Assembly: GCA_023418915.1 (NCBI GenBank) | Contig: JAEZYU010000034.1 | Coordinates: forward strand, 13,931-77,930 | From: Bacillota bacterium | GTDB lineage: Bacteria > Bacillota > Clostridia > Acetivibrionales > DTU013 | DNA length: 64,000 bases | Direction: 5' to 3' | Shown here: positions 23,935 through 32,736 of the stretch, in pieces | How positions within the stretch are numbered: the stretch's first letter is position 1 | Layout: each line of letters starts with the position of its first letter | Made by a program: the position numbers and the translations under genes | Notes under the pieces: model-generated | Databases searched by the model: none | What the model was told of the DNA's origin: nothing | Seen by the model: only the letters and a program-made list of their open reading frames with translations

Positions 23935-26529
23935 ATGGAGTATGTTTTGTCGGATAATTTTTATAAACTAAAGAACTTTGTCAGCGCTAATAAAAGGCTT
24001 ACAGTAGGTTATCTTGACGAGAATGCCTACATGGAGCAGGCTGGGTTTATAACAGCAGGTATAATCGATGCAGCTGAAAAAAACGATATGAACGTCATAC
24101 GATTCGGCCATTACGATTATCATAATACAAATCTTGAGTCTTTTACAGGTCAGGCTCTGCAGCACATACTCCAATATGATATAGACGGACTGATGTTCCT
24201 TGGGTGGGCAGGGACCGACAAACACAAGGATTTCAGACAGATGTTCGATAAAGTCCCGCTTTACAGCATTGCTTCGGGTTTCCCGGACATACCCCATACT
24301 TATTTCCCGGGAGATCAATACGTAAAGGAATTGCTGCTGCATCTGCTGGATCACCATAACTACAGGAGGATAGCGTTTGTTGAACCATTCTGGAAAGATG
24401 CCAGAGCGGATATTTATGTGAGTCTAATGAAGGAACGGGGAGTTTATGACCCTCACCTTTTAGTCGAACGCAGTCTTCTAAACGATGTGATTTTCAATAT
24501 GAGAGGAAGAAAGGCAGTTTCTATCCTTTTAGATGAGAGGAAAGTGGAATTTGACGCTATTGTTTCTTTGTATAATTTTGAAACAAAGGACCTGCTGGAC
24601 GAGCTTTTGAGCAGAGGGCTGAAAGTTCCCGGAGATATTGCTGTGACAAGCTATGAAGAAAGCGATGTGGTCCGATTCTCATCTCCTCCGATAACAACGG
24701 TATATTTCCCATATAGAGAGCTCGGTTATGTATCCTGTGAAAAGATGGCGGAATTGCTTCGAACCGGAAAGACACCCTTTACCACAAAGGTTGAGGGAAG
24801 GATAATCTACAGGGAAACCTGCGGCTGTCTGCCTCAAAATGTACTCAACGCATCTGCCGGAGAGATCTTGACTGCAGGTATAGCATTTGATGAGCTTACA
24901 GAAGATGATCTCCGAAATATTGAGGATGTATTGGGAAAGGAATTGGCCGGGTTTGATATCTCTGCTTTGTTGGAGGCCTTTTGCCTGAGCTTTCGTAACA
25001 GATGCGGAAATAGCAGCAGTAAGGATACATTAGCTTTTTTGGATACATTCGAAAAACTTCTGGGTGATTTCGAGAACAGCAAGGATATGTATGACAAGGA
25101 TGTTATTGTAGGTGTTTTTCGAAAGATACTCCTTCCATACTTTATACCTTATCTTTCAGGCGATATAGACTGCTACTTATGGGCTGAAAATATGTTCCAG
25201 CAGGCACAGGTACTTTATTTGGATAAAAAGGGGAATGCATTGTCAAGCAATGCGGCACATTTCATGCTGGAGAATAATGATCTGCAGGTGGCCAGTTATA
25301 AGCTTGCAGATAACTACAACAGGGACAGTTTGCTGCAATCTCTTGAAGAATGCCTTGTAAGACTAGGCATACCAGGCTGCTGTGTGTTTGTTTTCAACGA
25401 TAGTGATGGCTCCGGCAACATGTTTGAAAATTGTTCGCTTATATTTGAGTATAACAATGGAAAGAGAGTATCTAGAAAAAGTAATTTATCCGGACATGCA
25501 GGGAAAATTTTGTCCAGGATTCTTTTTAAAGAGGACAGGCCTTATAAAATGATGGCGGAACTGCTTTACGTGGAGGAGCAGCCTATAGGCTTTGTGATTT
25601 TTGAAACAGGGCCAATGGATCAAAGGACATACAGCGCACTTGCCATAAACCTCAGTACGGCATTGAGGGGTACTGCTATTCTGGACAGGTTGGAATCGAG
25701 CTACAAAAGACTTGTCGAGCAAGCCCACAGGAAGGGCATGGCAAATATTGTTTCGGGAGCCCTGCACAATGTTGCGAACATCCTTAACAGTATAAACACA
25801 AGTGTTCAACTGGTAATGGATCTTGTAAAAAATTCGCCGCTTAATGATTTCATTAGTGCCAACGAGCTGCTGGAAAGCAATCTGGAGAATATTGAGGAAT
25901 TCATATTGAAGAATGAAAAGGGCAGAAAACTGATGCAATATTATACGAAGCTCAAAGCACCTATTACCGACTACAGGTCCCAGCTTATGGAACATATTGA
26001 AAGACTGTTGAAAAACATATATGCCATCGAGGATATCATTGCCGCACAGAGCAACTACACCAGCAACAGACAGATGTTGGATGAGCTTGATATAGTGATG
26101 CTGATAGAGGACGCACTTCTTATGAACTCTGTCATTCTTCAGAAAAAACAAATCCAGGTTGTGCGCAATTACTGTGAAAACCTCACCAAACCACTGGTTC
26201 AGAAAACAAAGCTGCTGCATGTATTGGTCAACATTATCAACAATGCCTCGGAGTCAATGCTGGATGTGCCTGAGGGAAACAGGATCCTGACAATAACGGT
26301 GGACCAGGACGATAAGTTTGAATATATAAAAATATCAGATACCGGACGGGGAATCCCGGGCGAGTTTCTGGGCAGGATCTTCGAATATGGGTTTACCACC
26401 AAGGAGGATGGGCATGGGTTTGGTCTGCACACCTGTGCGGGCTATATGGCCGAGATGGGCGGTAAGCTCTGGGCGGAAAGCGAAGGAGCCGGGAAAGGGG
26501 CCACCTTTGTGATAAGGCTCAGATGCTGA
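23935..26529 (+). CDS. Cytoplasmic histidine kinase with LacI-type sugar-binding sensor domain (second paralogue)
   Basis: This 864-aa protein has the same architecture as its upstream neighbour: a LacI-type sensor fold (LTVGYLDENAYMEQAG, TSYEESDVVRFSSPPITT), a linker, a GAF-like segment, the phosphoacceptor motif ALHNVANILNS near residue 608, and HATPase_c (NNASESM, DTGRGIP, GHGFGLHT). It starts 7 bp after the first gene, so the two are co-transcribed. The LHNV-N-LNS phosphoacceptor form occurs in a recognised subgroup of kinases. The divergent sensor halves suggest different ligands or a heterodimer. No cognate regulator is in the window. Confidence 0.85.
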   Translation: MEYVLSDNFYKLKNFVSANKRLTVGYLDENAYMEQAGFITAGIIDAAEKNDMNVIRFGHYDYHNTNLESFTGQALQHILQYDIDGLMFLGWAGTDKHKDFRQMFDKVPLYSIASGFPDIPHTYFPGDQYVKELLLHLLDHHNYRRIAFVEPFWKDARADIYVSLMKERGVYDPHLLVERSLLNDVIFNMRGRKAVSILLDERKVEFDAIVSLYNFETKDLLDELLSRGLKVPGDIAVTSYEESDVVRFSSPPITTVYFPYRELGYVSCEKMAELLRTGKTPFTTKVEGRIIYRETCGCLPQNVLNASAGEILTAGIAFDELTEDDLRNIEDVLGKELAGFDISALLEAFCLSFRNRCGNSSSKDTLAFLDTFEKLLGDFENSKDMYDKDVIVGVFRKILLPYFIPYLSGDIDCYLWAENMFQQAQVLYLDKKGNALSSNAAHFMLENNDLQVASYKLADNYNRDSLLQSLEECLVRLGIPGCCVFVFNDSDGSGNMFENCSLIFEYNNGKRVSRKSNLSGHAGKILSRILFKEDRPYKMMAELLYVEEQPIGFVIFETGPMDQRTYSALAINLSTALRGTAILDRLESSYKRLVEQAHRKGMANIVSGALHNVANILNSINTSVQLVMDLVKNSPLNDFISANELLESNLENIEEFILKNEKGRKLMQYYTKLKAPITDYRSQLMEHIERLLKNIYAIEDIIAAQSNYTSNRQMLDELDIVMLIEDALLMNSVILQKKQIQVVRNYCENLTKPLVQKTKLLHVLVNIINNASESMLDVPEGNRILTITVDQDDKFEYIKISDTGRGIPGEFLGRIFEYGFTTKEDGHGFGLHTCAGYMAEMGGKLWAESEGAGKGATFVIRLRC

Positions 26530-26678
26530 GAGGCTGGGAAGCTGGGAAGCAAAGGAGCCAGGGAGATTAAACCAAGTCTGATAGCAAATCAAAGAGCAAA
26601 TTAATAGTTAAACGGTTACTTTTTCAATTAAGTCAATTATGTAAATCAAGAGATTAACAGAAAAATTTAAATTTTCTA

Positions 26679-26707
26679 TTGTGTATTTTCTGGATAATGG
26701 TTATAAT
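26679..26707 (+). promoter_or_regulatory. Probable promoter of the T-box/aspS-gatCAB operon
   Basis: TTGTGT (26679-26684) and TATAAT (26702-26707) are separated by 17 bp. A start near 26714 would place the T-box stem I about 25 nt into the transcript. Confidence 0.5.
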
Positions 26708-26737
26708 ATATATCAACATTTGTTGAAAATGAAAATG

Positions 26738-27042
26738 CGATGACGAAGAGAGTATATGTAATGTTGATTTAAAGCGAGCGGGGGAGGGTGAAAGCTCCGC
26801 ATGATGCATACATCGAAGAACGCTTCCGAGCTCCCAACCCAAATCATTATTGAAAGTAGGCCTGGGCGGATTTCCACCGATAAAGGGAATAGGTATCGAC
26901 AGAACTGGTATCGTCTATGAAGGGGTATTCAGACAGGTCCGTACCGAAACGAGGTGAGCTTTCAGGCTAACCAGGGTGGCACCGCGGAATGTAAATACGT
27001 CCCGTCCCTGTACATTAAATTGTATGGGGACGGGATTTTTTA
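26738..27042 (+). ncRNA. T-box leader (tRNA-sensing riboswitch) of aspS-gatCAB
   Basis: The T-box core AGGGTGGCACCGCGG is at 26973-26987, followed by the terminator stem at 26997-27042. The stem I base pairs GATGA (26739-26743) with TCATT (26844-26848). The specifier-loop motif AGTA is at 26751-26754, and GAA followed by GAAC at 26815-26821 lies on the opposite side. GAAC contains the overlapping codons GAA (Glu) and AAC (Asn). Uncharged tRNA should pair with the specifier and the T-box bulge and prevent termination. A leader answering to tRNA(Asn), possibly also tRNA(Glu), fits the downstream genes. Core and terminator are unmistakable; the specifier choice is my reading of the fold. Confidence 0.93.
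26997..27042 (+). terminator. T-box intrinsic terminator
   Basis: The stem CGTCCCGTCCCTGTACA pairs with TGTATGGGGACGGG, with a short AT loop, and is followed by ATTTTTTATTT. Its 5' arm overlaps the segment that would form the antiterminator with the T-box sequence. Confidence 0.9.
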
Positions 27043-27285
27043 TTTGTACCTAAAAGGAAACTTCAGTTGATTGAAGAGCTTGATCAACTGCTGGTGAATC
27101 CGGTTTACTGATTCAACGATAGGATCGGTAAGCTTCCGGGGCCTCAGGATCCTTATCTATTGCGATACGGTAAAGCGAGGCGGCAAAACGAGAAATTTTC
27201 TTTTGAGCAATGTGTCATAATGAAACGGCGTAAATGGTACGCCAGCTTAATACTTAACAAATCTGAGAAAAGGAGGAGATATCGT

Positions 27286-28575
27286 ATGAAAAGGTCGTAT
27301 GCGGCAGAAGTATTTCAAAATGATGTGAAGAAAGTAATGGTAAAGGGATGGGTGCACAATATAAACTGTATCGGCAGGGTCGCTTTTGTCCATCTCAGGG
27401 ACAAAACGGGCATAATTCAGATAGTAACTGATGATATGACCGTCAGGGATCTGAGACTTGAAATGAGTATTGAAGCATCTGGGGAAAAAGTGACAAACGA
27501 TAAAGCTCCTTCAGGGGCCGAGATACATGCCGACTCGATCAGCATCACAGGGGCGGCTTACTATGATATGCTGCCATTTGAGATCAACAAGGGCAGGGTC
27601 AGGGCTTCGCTGGAAACTCAGCTCGATAACAGGACCATCAGCCTGAGAGCGCCCAAAATGAGTGCAGTATTAAAGGTGCAGCAGGAAATAGAGGAAGCAT
27701 TCAGGAGTTATCTCAGAGAAAACGGATTTTCCCAGATCCACACCCCGAAAATAATCAGCAGCAGTACTGAGGGCGGTTCGGAGATGTTCACGGTGAATTT
27801 TTTCGGAAGGAGGGCATTTCTCGCCCAGAGTCCTCAGTTTTATAAACAGATGATGGTGGGAGCAGGTCTGGAGAGGGTTTACGAGGTTGGGCATGCATAC
27901 AGGGCCGAGCTTCATAACACATGGAGGCATCTGAGTGAATATGTCAGTATGGATGTTGAGATGGGCTTTATTGACAGCGCCGATGATCTTATGGACCTGG
28001 AGGAGGGGTATATTATCTATTTGTTCCAGCATCTCAGAACAGTCTGCAATAAGGAACTTGAGATGTATGGTGCAAAATTGCCTGACAGATTGGAAATACC
28101 AAGGATCCCGCTGAAAGAAGCTCAGAATATACTTCTGAAAAAGTTTGCAAAGCGGTCGCCTGGCAGCGGCATCGATGCTGAAGGAGAGAAGCTGCTGTCG
28201 GAGTATGTGAGGGAAGCTTATGGCTCGGATTTTGTTTTTCTGACAGGATATCCCGTATCCAAAAGACCAATGTACACAATGCCGGATCCCGATGATCCTG
28301 ATTTGACACAGAGCTTTGATCTGATATATAAAGGACTTGAAATTACCACAGGCGGACAGAGGATCCATGACTATGAAATGCTAAGGAAGAACATCGTAAA
28401 ATTCGGTCTTGATCCTGAAAGCTTCGGGTTTTATCTTGACAGCTTCAGATACGGTATGCCGCCGCACGGAGGCTTCGCCATAGGCCTTGAAAGGCTCACT
28501 ATGAAGATACTGGATCTTGCCAATATTCGTGAAGCGTCACTGTTTCCAAGGGATATTAAAAGGCTGGAGCCGTAG
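27286..28575 (+). CDS. aspS: Aspartyl-tRNA synthetase, archaeal type, probably non-discriminating (AspRS2)
   Basis: A 429-aa class IIb synthetase with an N-terminal OB-fold anticodon-binding domain (about 1-105) and a catalytic domain (LAQSPQFYKQMM, AYRAELHNTWRHL, GLERLTMKIL). The length is that of archaeal/eukaryotic AspRS, not the roughly 590 aa of bacterial AspRS, because the GAD insertion is absent. It is first in an operon with gatCAB. Non-discriminating AspRS2 enzymes charge both tRNA(Asp) and tRNA(Asn), and GatCAB converts Asp-tRNA(Asn) to Asn-tRNA(Asn). The start at 27286 follows AAAGGAGGAGATATCGT; the frame is open upstream to 27160 without a site. An AsnRS is the alternative, but the AQSPQFYKQ form favours AspRS. 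Confidence 0.9.
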   Translation: MKRSYAAEVFQNDVKKVMVKGWVHNINCIGRVAFVHLRDKTGIIQIVTDDMTVRDLRLEMSIEASGEKVTNDKAPSGAEIHADSISITGAAYYDMLPFEINKGRVRASLETQLDNRTISLRAPKMSAVLKVQQEIEEAFRSYLRENGFSQIHTPKIISSSTEGGSEMFTVNFFGRRAFLAQSPQFYKQMMVGAGLERVYEVGHAYRAELHNTWRHLSEYVSMDVEMGFIDSADDLMDLEEGYIIYLFQHLRTVCNKELEMYGAKLPDRLEIPRIPLKEAQNILLKKFAKRSPGSGIDAEGEKLLSEYVREAYGSDFVFLTGYPVSKRPMYTMPDPDDPDLTQSFDLIYKGLEITTGGQRIHDYEMLRKNIVKFGLDPESFGFYLDSFRYGMPPHGGFAIGLERLTMKILDLANIREASLFPRDIKRLEP

Positions 28576-28577
28576 GA

Positions 28578-28681
28578 GGCATGGAAATACTGTATAGGAC
28601 ATGGAATTATTGCATCAAGCATGGAATCATAGCAGAAAGGCAAGGAAATATTGTATGAGGCAAGGAATTATTGCGTGAAGG
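28578..28681 (+). repeat. Degenerate 20-21 bp tandem repeats between aspS and gatC
   Basis: Five units follow the pattern GGCATGGAAATACTGTATA / GGACATGGAATTATTGCATC, with the later ones reading GGCAAGGAATATTG-like. They fill almost the whole gap from the aspS stop codon to the gatC ribosome binding site (GAAGGAG). Confidence 0.7.
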
Positions 28682-28693
28682 AGTGTGTGACTT

Positions 28694-28981
28694 ATGAAAA
28701 TATCGAAGGATGATGTTATCTATATTGCAAAGCTTGCAAGGCTCCGTTTCAATGATGAGGAGCTTGTAAAGCTGACCGGGGAGTTTGATGGCATTCTGGA
28801 TCACTTTCAGTCCATCGACAGGATGGATCTTGAAAATGTGAATCCGGATGAGATCACAGGCGAGAGGGAATCGGTTGTCAGAGCCGATGAAAACGCACCT
28901 TTCAAGGACAGGGAAAAGCTGTTTAGAAATGCAGGGTCAATGCGAGGAACATATATACAGGTTCCCAGGATACTTGAATAA
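28694..28981 (+). CDS. gatC: Asp-tRNA(Asn)/Glu-tRNA(Gln) amidotransferase subunit C
   Basis: A 95-aa protein of normal GatC length. It begins ISKDDVIYIAKLARLRF and has the Asp/Glu-rich middle and the C-terminal RVPRI-like end (QVPRILE) that wraps GatA and GatB. It stabilises the GatA-GatB heterodimer. Start: ATG downstream of GAAGGAG. gatA follows after 15 bp. Confidence 0.95.
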   Translation: MKISKDDVIYIAKLARLRFNDEELVKLTGEFDGILDHFQSIDRMDLENVNPDEITGERESVVRADENAPFKDREKLFRNAGSMRGTYIQVPRILE

Positions 28982-28996
28982 GCGGGAGGTGATCGA

Positions 28997-30505
28997 GTGA
29001 GAAAATGTTATATGAGTGAGTTTCGGATTGGCAACGGTTTTATGAGCTCAAATAAGGGCAGCACCGGATCTATGAGTGCACGTGAAATCAGTAACGGTGT
29101 AGCTGAGAAAAAATGCTCGGCATTTGAGATCACAAAAATGTATATTGAAAAAGTAAAGACAACTGAAGAAACGATAGGAGCCTTTCTGACCATTTGTGAA
29201 GAAAGTGCAAAGGCTCAGGCAAAAGTGATTGATGAGAAGATCAGGGCGGGAATGCCAGTCGGAAGACTTGCGGGAGTACCGGTTGCGGTAAAGGATAATA
29301 TATGTACTGATGGTATCAGAACTACCTGTGCATCAAAAATGCTTGAGAGCTTCATTCCTCCGTATAATGCAACTGTTGTTGAGAAGCTGATGGGCGAGGA
29401 TGCGATCATCATAGGGAAAACAAATATGGATGAATTTGCAATGGGTTCATCCACTGAGAATTCCGCATTCAAAATTACAAAAAATCCACGGGATATCGAC
29501 AGAGTGCCTGGCGGCTCTTCAGGCGGCTCAGCTGCAGCGGTCGCATCAGGGATGGTGCCGGTTTCGCTGGGTTCTGACACCGGCGGATCAATAAGGCAGC
29601 CTGCCGCTTTCTGCGGGATCGTCGGTCTGAAGCCTACCTACGGGCTTGTATCACGGTATGGACTTATCGCATTCGGCTCTTCGCTGGATCAGATAGGACC
29701 TCTGTCAAAGACAGTGGAAGATAGTGCGCTGATGCTGCAAGTTATTCAGGGTAAAGATGATAAGGACAGCACGTCGTACAGAGGCGAATATCAGCAGGAT
29801 TATGCGGGTCGGCTCGGCATGGATATTAAAGGCCTGAAGATCGGCGTTCTTAAAGAGTACATCACAGATGGACTGGACAGCGAGATTGCATCATCAATAA
29901 AAGACAGCATCAGGCATTTCGAGAGCATTGGGGCGGCAGTGGATGAAATCTCTCTTCCCGCTGCCGGTGACGGATTATCAGCCTATTATATTATTTCTTC
30001 TGCTGAAGCTAGCTCCAACCTGGCCAGGTATGACGGCATACGTTATGGATACAGAGCAAAAGATTATGCGGATATAGAAGAGCTGATTGAAAAATCAAGG
30101 AGCGAAGCTTTTGGTACTGAAGTTAAGAGAAGGATAATGCTGGGTACGTACGCTTTGTCGTCTGGTTACTATGACGCATACTACAACAGAGCACAGAAGT
30201 ACAGGAAAGTACTGAGGAGCCAGCTTGCCGGGGTTTTCGGCAGCTATGACCTTATTCTTGGACCAACTACGCCTGTGCTTCCCTTTAAAATAGGGGAGAG
30301 GAGCGGTGACCCTCTTCAGATGTATCTTGCCGATATATATACGATCATCGTTAATCTGGCGGGGCTTCCGGCAATATCGATTCCATGTGGATTCAGCCGT
30401 GAGGGGCTGCCTATCGGGATTCAGCTTATCGGACCGCATTATGGTGAGCAAACGATGCTGCAGGCAGCCTATGCGTTGGAACAGGAATTAAAGCTTGAAC
30501 TATGA
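28997..30505 (+). CDS. gatA: Asp-tRNA(Asn)/Glu-tRNA(Gln) amidotransferase subunit A
   Basis: This 502-aa amidase-signature enzyme releases ammonia from glutamine for transamidation in GatB. The catalytic Lys lies in VAVKDNICTDG. The Ser-cisSer pair lies in the glycine-rich PGGSSGGSAAAVASG and SDTGGSIRQPA segments. The GTG start at 28997 sits behind GGGAGGTGATC. It gives an N-terminal tail about 20 residues longer than usual (SNKGSTGSMS), so an internal start cannot be excluded. The last codons (AAGCTTGAACTATGA) are copied in the downstream tandem repeats. Confidence 0.95.
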   Translation: MRKCYMSEFRIGNGFMSSNKGSTGSMSAREISNGVAEKKCSAFEITKMYIEKVKTTEETIGAFLTICEESAKAQAKVIDEKIRAGMPVGRLAGVPVAVKDNICTDGIRTTCASKMLESFIPPYNATVVEKLMGEDAIIIGKTNMDEFAMGSSTENSAFKITKNPRDIDRVPGGSSGGSAAAVASGMVPVSLGSDTGGSIRQPAAFCGIVGLKPTYGLVSRYGLIAFGSSLDQIGPLSKTVEDSALMLQVIQGKDDKDSTSYRGEYQQDYAGRLGMDIKGLKIGVLKEYITDGLDSEIASSIKDSIRHFESIGAAVDEISLPAAGDGLSAYYIISSAEASSNLARYDGIRYGYRAKDYADIEELIEKSRSEAFGTEVKRRIMLGTYALSSGYYDAYYNRAQKYRKVLRSQLAGVFGSYDLILGPTTPVLPFKIGERSGDPLQMYLADIYTIIVNLAGLPAISIPCGFSREGLPIGIQLIGPHYGEQTMLQAAYALEQELKLEL

Positions 30506-30660
30506 TGGCAGTAAGCAGAATCAGAAGCTTGAACTATAATGGCAGTATGTGAGCATCGGAGCTTCAACTATGACAGGGCAGTGAGTGAGCATCGGAGCTT
30601 CAACTATAATGGCAGTATGTGAGCATCGGAGCTTCAACTATGACAGGGTAGTGAGTAGAT
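30492..30660 (+). repeat. 34-36 bp tandem repeats copying the gatA 3' end
   Basis: Units begin at 30492 (inside gatA), 30526, 30560, 30596 and 30630 with AGCTT(G/C)AACTAT(G/A)A. The first unit contains the last codons and stop of gatA; the others are non-coding derivatives. They fill half of the gap to gatB. The rest (30661-30880) holds no gene. Confidence 0.85.
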
Positions 30661-30896
30661 TACAAAAGCATGTGCTGATAAATCAGTGAGTGGGTTTGAG
30701 AAATGACAATATGGTGCAAAATTTAAACAGGTGATGGTTATATGAAGTCTCTCATCCATACATGCAAATGTATAGAAGATGATTAGCTCGAACGAAGCTA
30801 AGAGAGATCGCTGTGCAATAGCCTTATATTACGGTATGGGTACAGACTGTGATAGGAATAGCCAGATATGATAAACATAGCAAGGAGGTAGGACGA

Positions 30897-32345
30897 ATGA
30901 ATTATGAAACGATTATTGGACTTGAAATACATGCGGAGCTAAACACAAAATCCAAAATATTCTGTGGGTGTTCAACGAAATTTGCGTCAGAGCCGAATGA
31001 GAATACGTGCCCGGTATGCCTCGGCCTTCCGGGGACGCTCCCGGTGCTCAATGAGGAAGTAGTGAATTTTGCCGTCAAGGCTGGGATGGCACTGAACTGT
31101 AAAATTAATAATATAAGCAAGATGGACAGAAAAAATTACTTTTACCCTGACCTTCCGAAGGCTTATCAGATATCTCAGTATGATCAGCCGATATGCAGCG
31201 AAGGAGCTGTGGAATTTGATTGTGAGGGAAGGCATGTAAAGATTCGCATAAACAGAATACATATAGAGGAGGATGCGGGAAAACTCATACACCTGGATGA
31301 TGAGCCGTACTCGCTGGTTGATTATAACAGGACGGGGGTGCCGCTGATAGAGATAGTATCAGAACCGGATATGCGCTCACCTCTTGAGGCGGTGACCTTT
31401 TTGCGGATACTTAAATCCATACTCGAATATGGTGAGATATCCGACTGCCGTATGGAGCAGGGCTCGCTCAGGTGCGACGCCAATATTTCAGTGAGGCCTG
31501 CCGGGCAAAAGGAATATAACACCAAGGTCGAACTTAAGAACATCAACTCCTTCAGGGAGCTTCAAAAGGCGCTGGAAAAGGAGGAAAAGCGGCAGACCGA
31601 GCTTTATCGGTTCGACGAGAGTCATAAGATAGTGCAGGAAACGAGGAGATGGGACAACGGCAAGGGTAGGACCGTACCGATGAGGTCCAAGGAAGAGGCT
31701 CATGATTACAGGTATTTTCCTGAACCTGATCTTGTCCCAGTCATCATCAATGAGGCTGCTGTCGCTGAGATAAAAAGCTCCTTGCCTGAATTACCGATGG
31801 AGAAATACAGAAGATTCACAGATGAGTATAAGCTGAGTACCGATGATGCAGATATACTGACAGGCGACAGGTATTTGTCGGAGTTTTTTGAGAATACGGT
31901 CAACGAAGGCGCTTTACCGAAAGCGGCTGCAAACTGGGTGCTGGGTGATATGCTGAGGCTGATTAATGAAAACAGCATTTCTCCACAGTATATCCCTGTG
32001 AAGCCGGCTAACCTTCACAGGCTTATCGCAATGGTCGAAGGCGGGAAGATCAGTAATACGGCAGGTAAAGAGATTCTCAGAGAAATGTTCACAGACGGCG
32101 GAACGCCGGAGGAAATAGTCGAGAAGAAGGGGCTGGTCCAGATCAGTTCAGAGGGTGACCTTTTGGAATTGATCAGGAGGGTGCTTGAAGAAAACCCAAA
32201 ATCCATCGCCGACTATCGTAGCGGAAAAACACAGGCGGCCGGATACCTGGTAGGCCAGGTCATGAAGGCATCACAGGGCAGGGCTAACCCAGGCATGGTC
32301 AGGGAGCTCTTGATCAGAGAACTGGGTCAACGGGGTCAGGGCTAA
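30897..32345 (+). CDS. gatB: Asp-tRNA(Asn)/Glu-tRNA(Gln) amidotransferase subunit B
   Basis: This 482-aa subunit binds and transamidates the mischarged tRNA. The cradle domain carries IGLEIHAELNT, a zinc-type CGCST...CPVCLGLPG segment, YFYPDLPKAYQISQYD and EEDAGKLIH. The C-terminal YqeY-like tail ends near GQVMKASQGRANPGMV. The start at 30897 follows AAGGAGGTAGGACGA; the frame is open upstream to 30849. The last 20 or so codons belong to the first unit of a 58-bp tandem repeat, so the terminal GQRGQG may not be ancestral. Confidence 0.95.
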   Translation: MNYETIIGLEIHAELNTKSKIFCGCSTKFASEPNENTCPVCLGLPGTLPVLNEEVVNFAVKAGMALNCKINNISKMDRKNYFYPDLPKAYQISQYDQPICSEGAVEFDCEGRHVKIRINRIHIEEDAGKLIHLDDEPYSLVDYNRTGVPLIEIVSEPDMRSPLEAVTFLRILKSILEYGEISDCRMEQGSLRCDANISVRPAGQKEYNTKVELKNINSFRELQKALEKEEKRQTELYRFDESHKIVQETRRWDNGKGRTVPMRSKEEAHDYRYFPEPDLVPVIINEAAVAEIKSSLPELPMEKYRRFTDEYKLSTDDADILTGDRYLSEFFENTVNEGALPKAAANWVLGDMLRLINENSISPQYIPVKPANLHRLIAMVEGGKISNTAGKEILREMFTDGGTPEEIVEKKGLVQISSEGDLLELIRRVLEENPKSIADYRSGKTQAAGYLVGQVMKASQGRANPGMVRELLIRELGQRGQG

Positions 32346-32515
32346 CCCAGGCATGGTCAGGGAGCTTTTGATCAGAGAACTGGGTCAGCGGGGTCAGGCC
32401 TAACCCAGGCATGGTCAGGGAGCTTTTGATCAGAGAACTGGGTCAGCAGGGTCAAGCCTAACCCAGGCATGGTCAAGGAGCTTTTGATCAGAGAACTGGG
32501 TCAGCAGGGTCAAGC
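32283..32515 (+). repeat. 58-bp tandem repeat, four copies, beginning inside gatB
   Basis: Units begin at 32283, 32341, 32399 and 32457 (GCTAACCCAGGCATGGTC...). The first lies within gatB and encodes ANPGMVRELLIRELGQ; the stop codon is at the unit junction. The remaining copies are non-coding and differ from it by a few substitutions. Because 58 is not a multiple of three, extra copies cannot extend the protein in frame. Confidence 0.92.
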
Positions 32516-32532
32516 CTGAAATAAAACAGGGG

Positions 32533-32736
32533 GGTCAGGCTTGACTCCTAGAATAAGGGAATATATCAAGCCTGACATCTAGAATATGGGAATGTTTCAA
32601 GCCTGACCTCTAGAATAAGGGGATATTTCAAGCCTGACTCCTAGAATAAGGGAATGCTTCAAGCCTGACCTCTAGAATAAGGGAATGCTTCAAGCCTGAC
32701 CTCTAGAATAAGGGGATATTTCAAGCCTGACCCCGC
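32533..32736 (+). repeat. 31-bp tandem repeat, six copies
   Basis: CTAGAATAAGGGAATGCTTC units begin at 32548, 32579, 32610, 32641, 32672 and 32703, joined by AAGCCTGACCT. AAGCCTGA also occurs at the junction with the 58-bp array, so one array may have seeded the other. No gene is visible. Confidence 0.9.
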
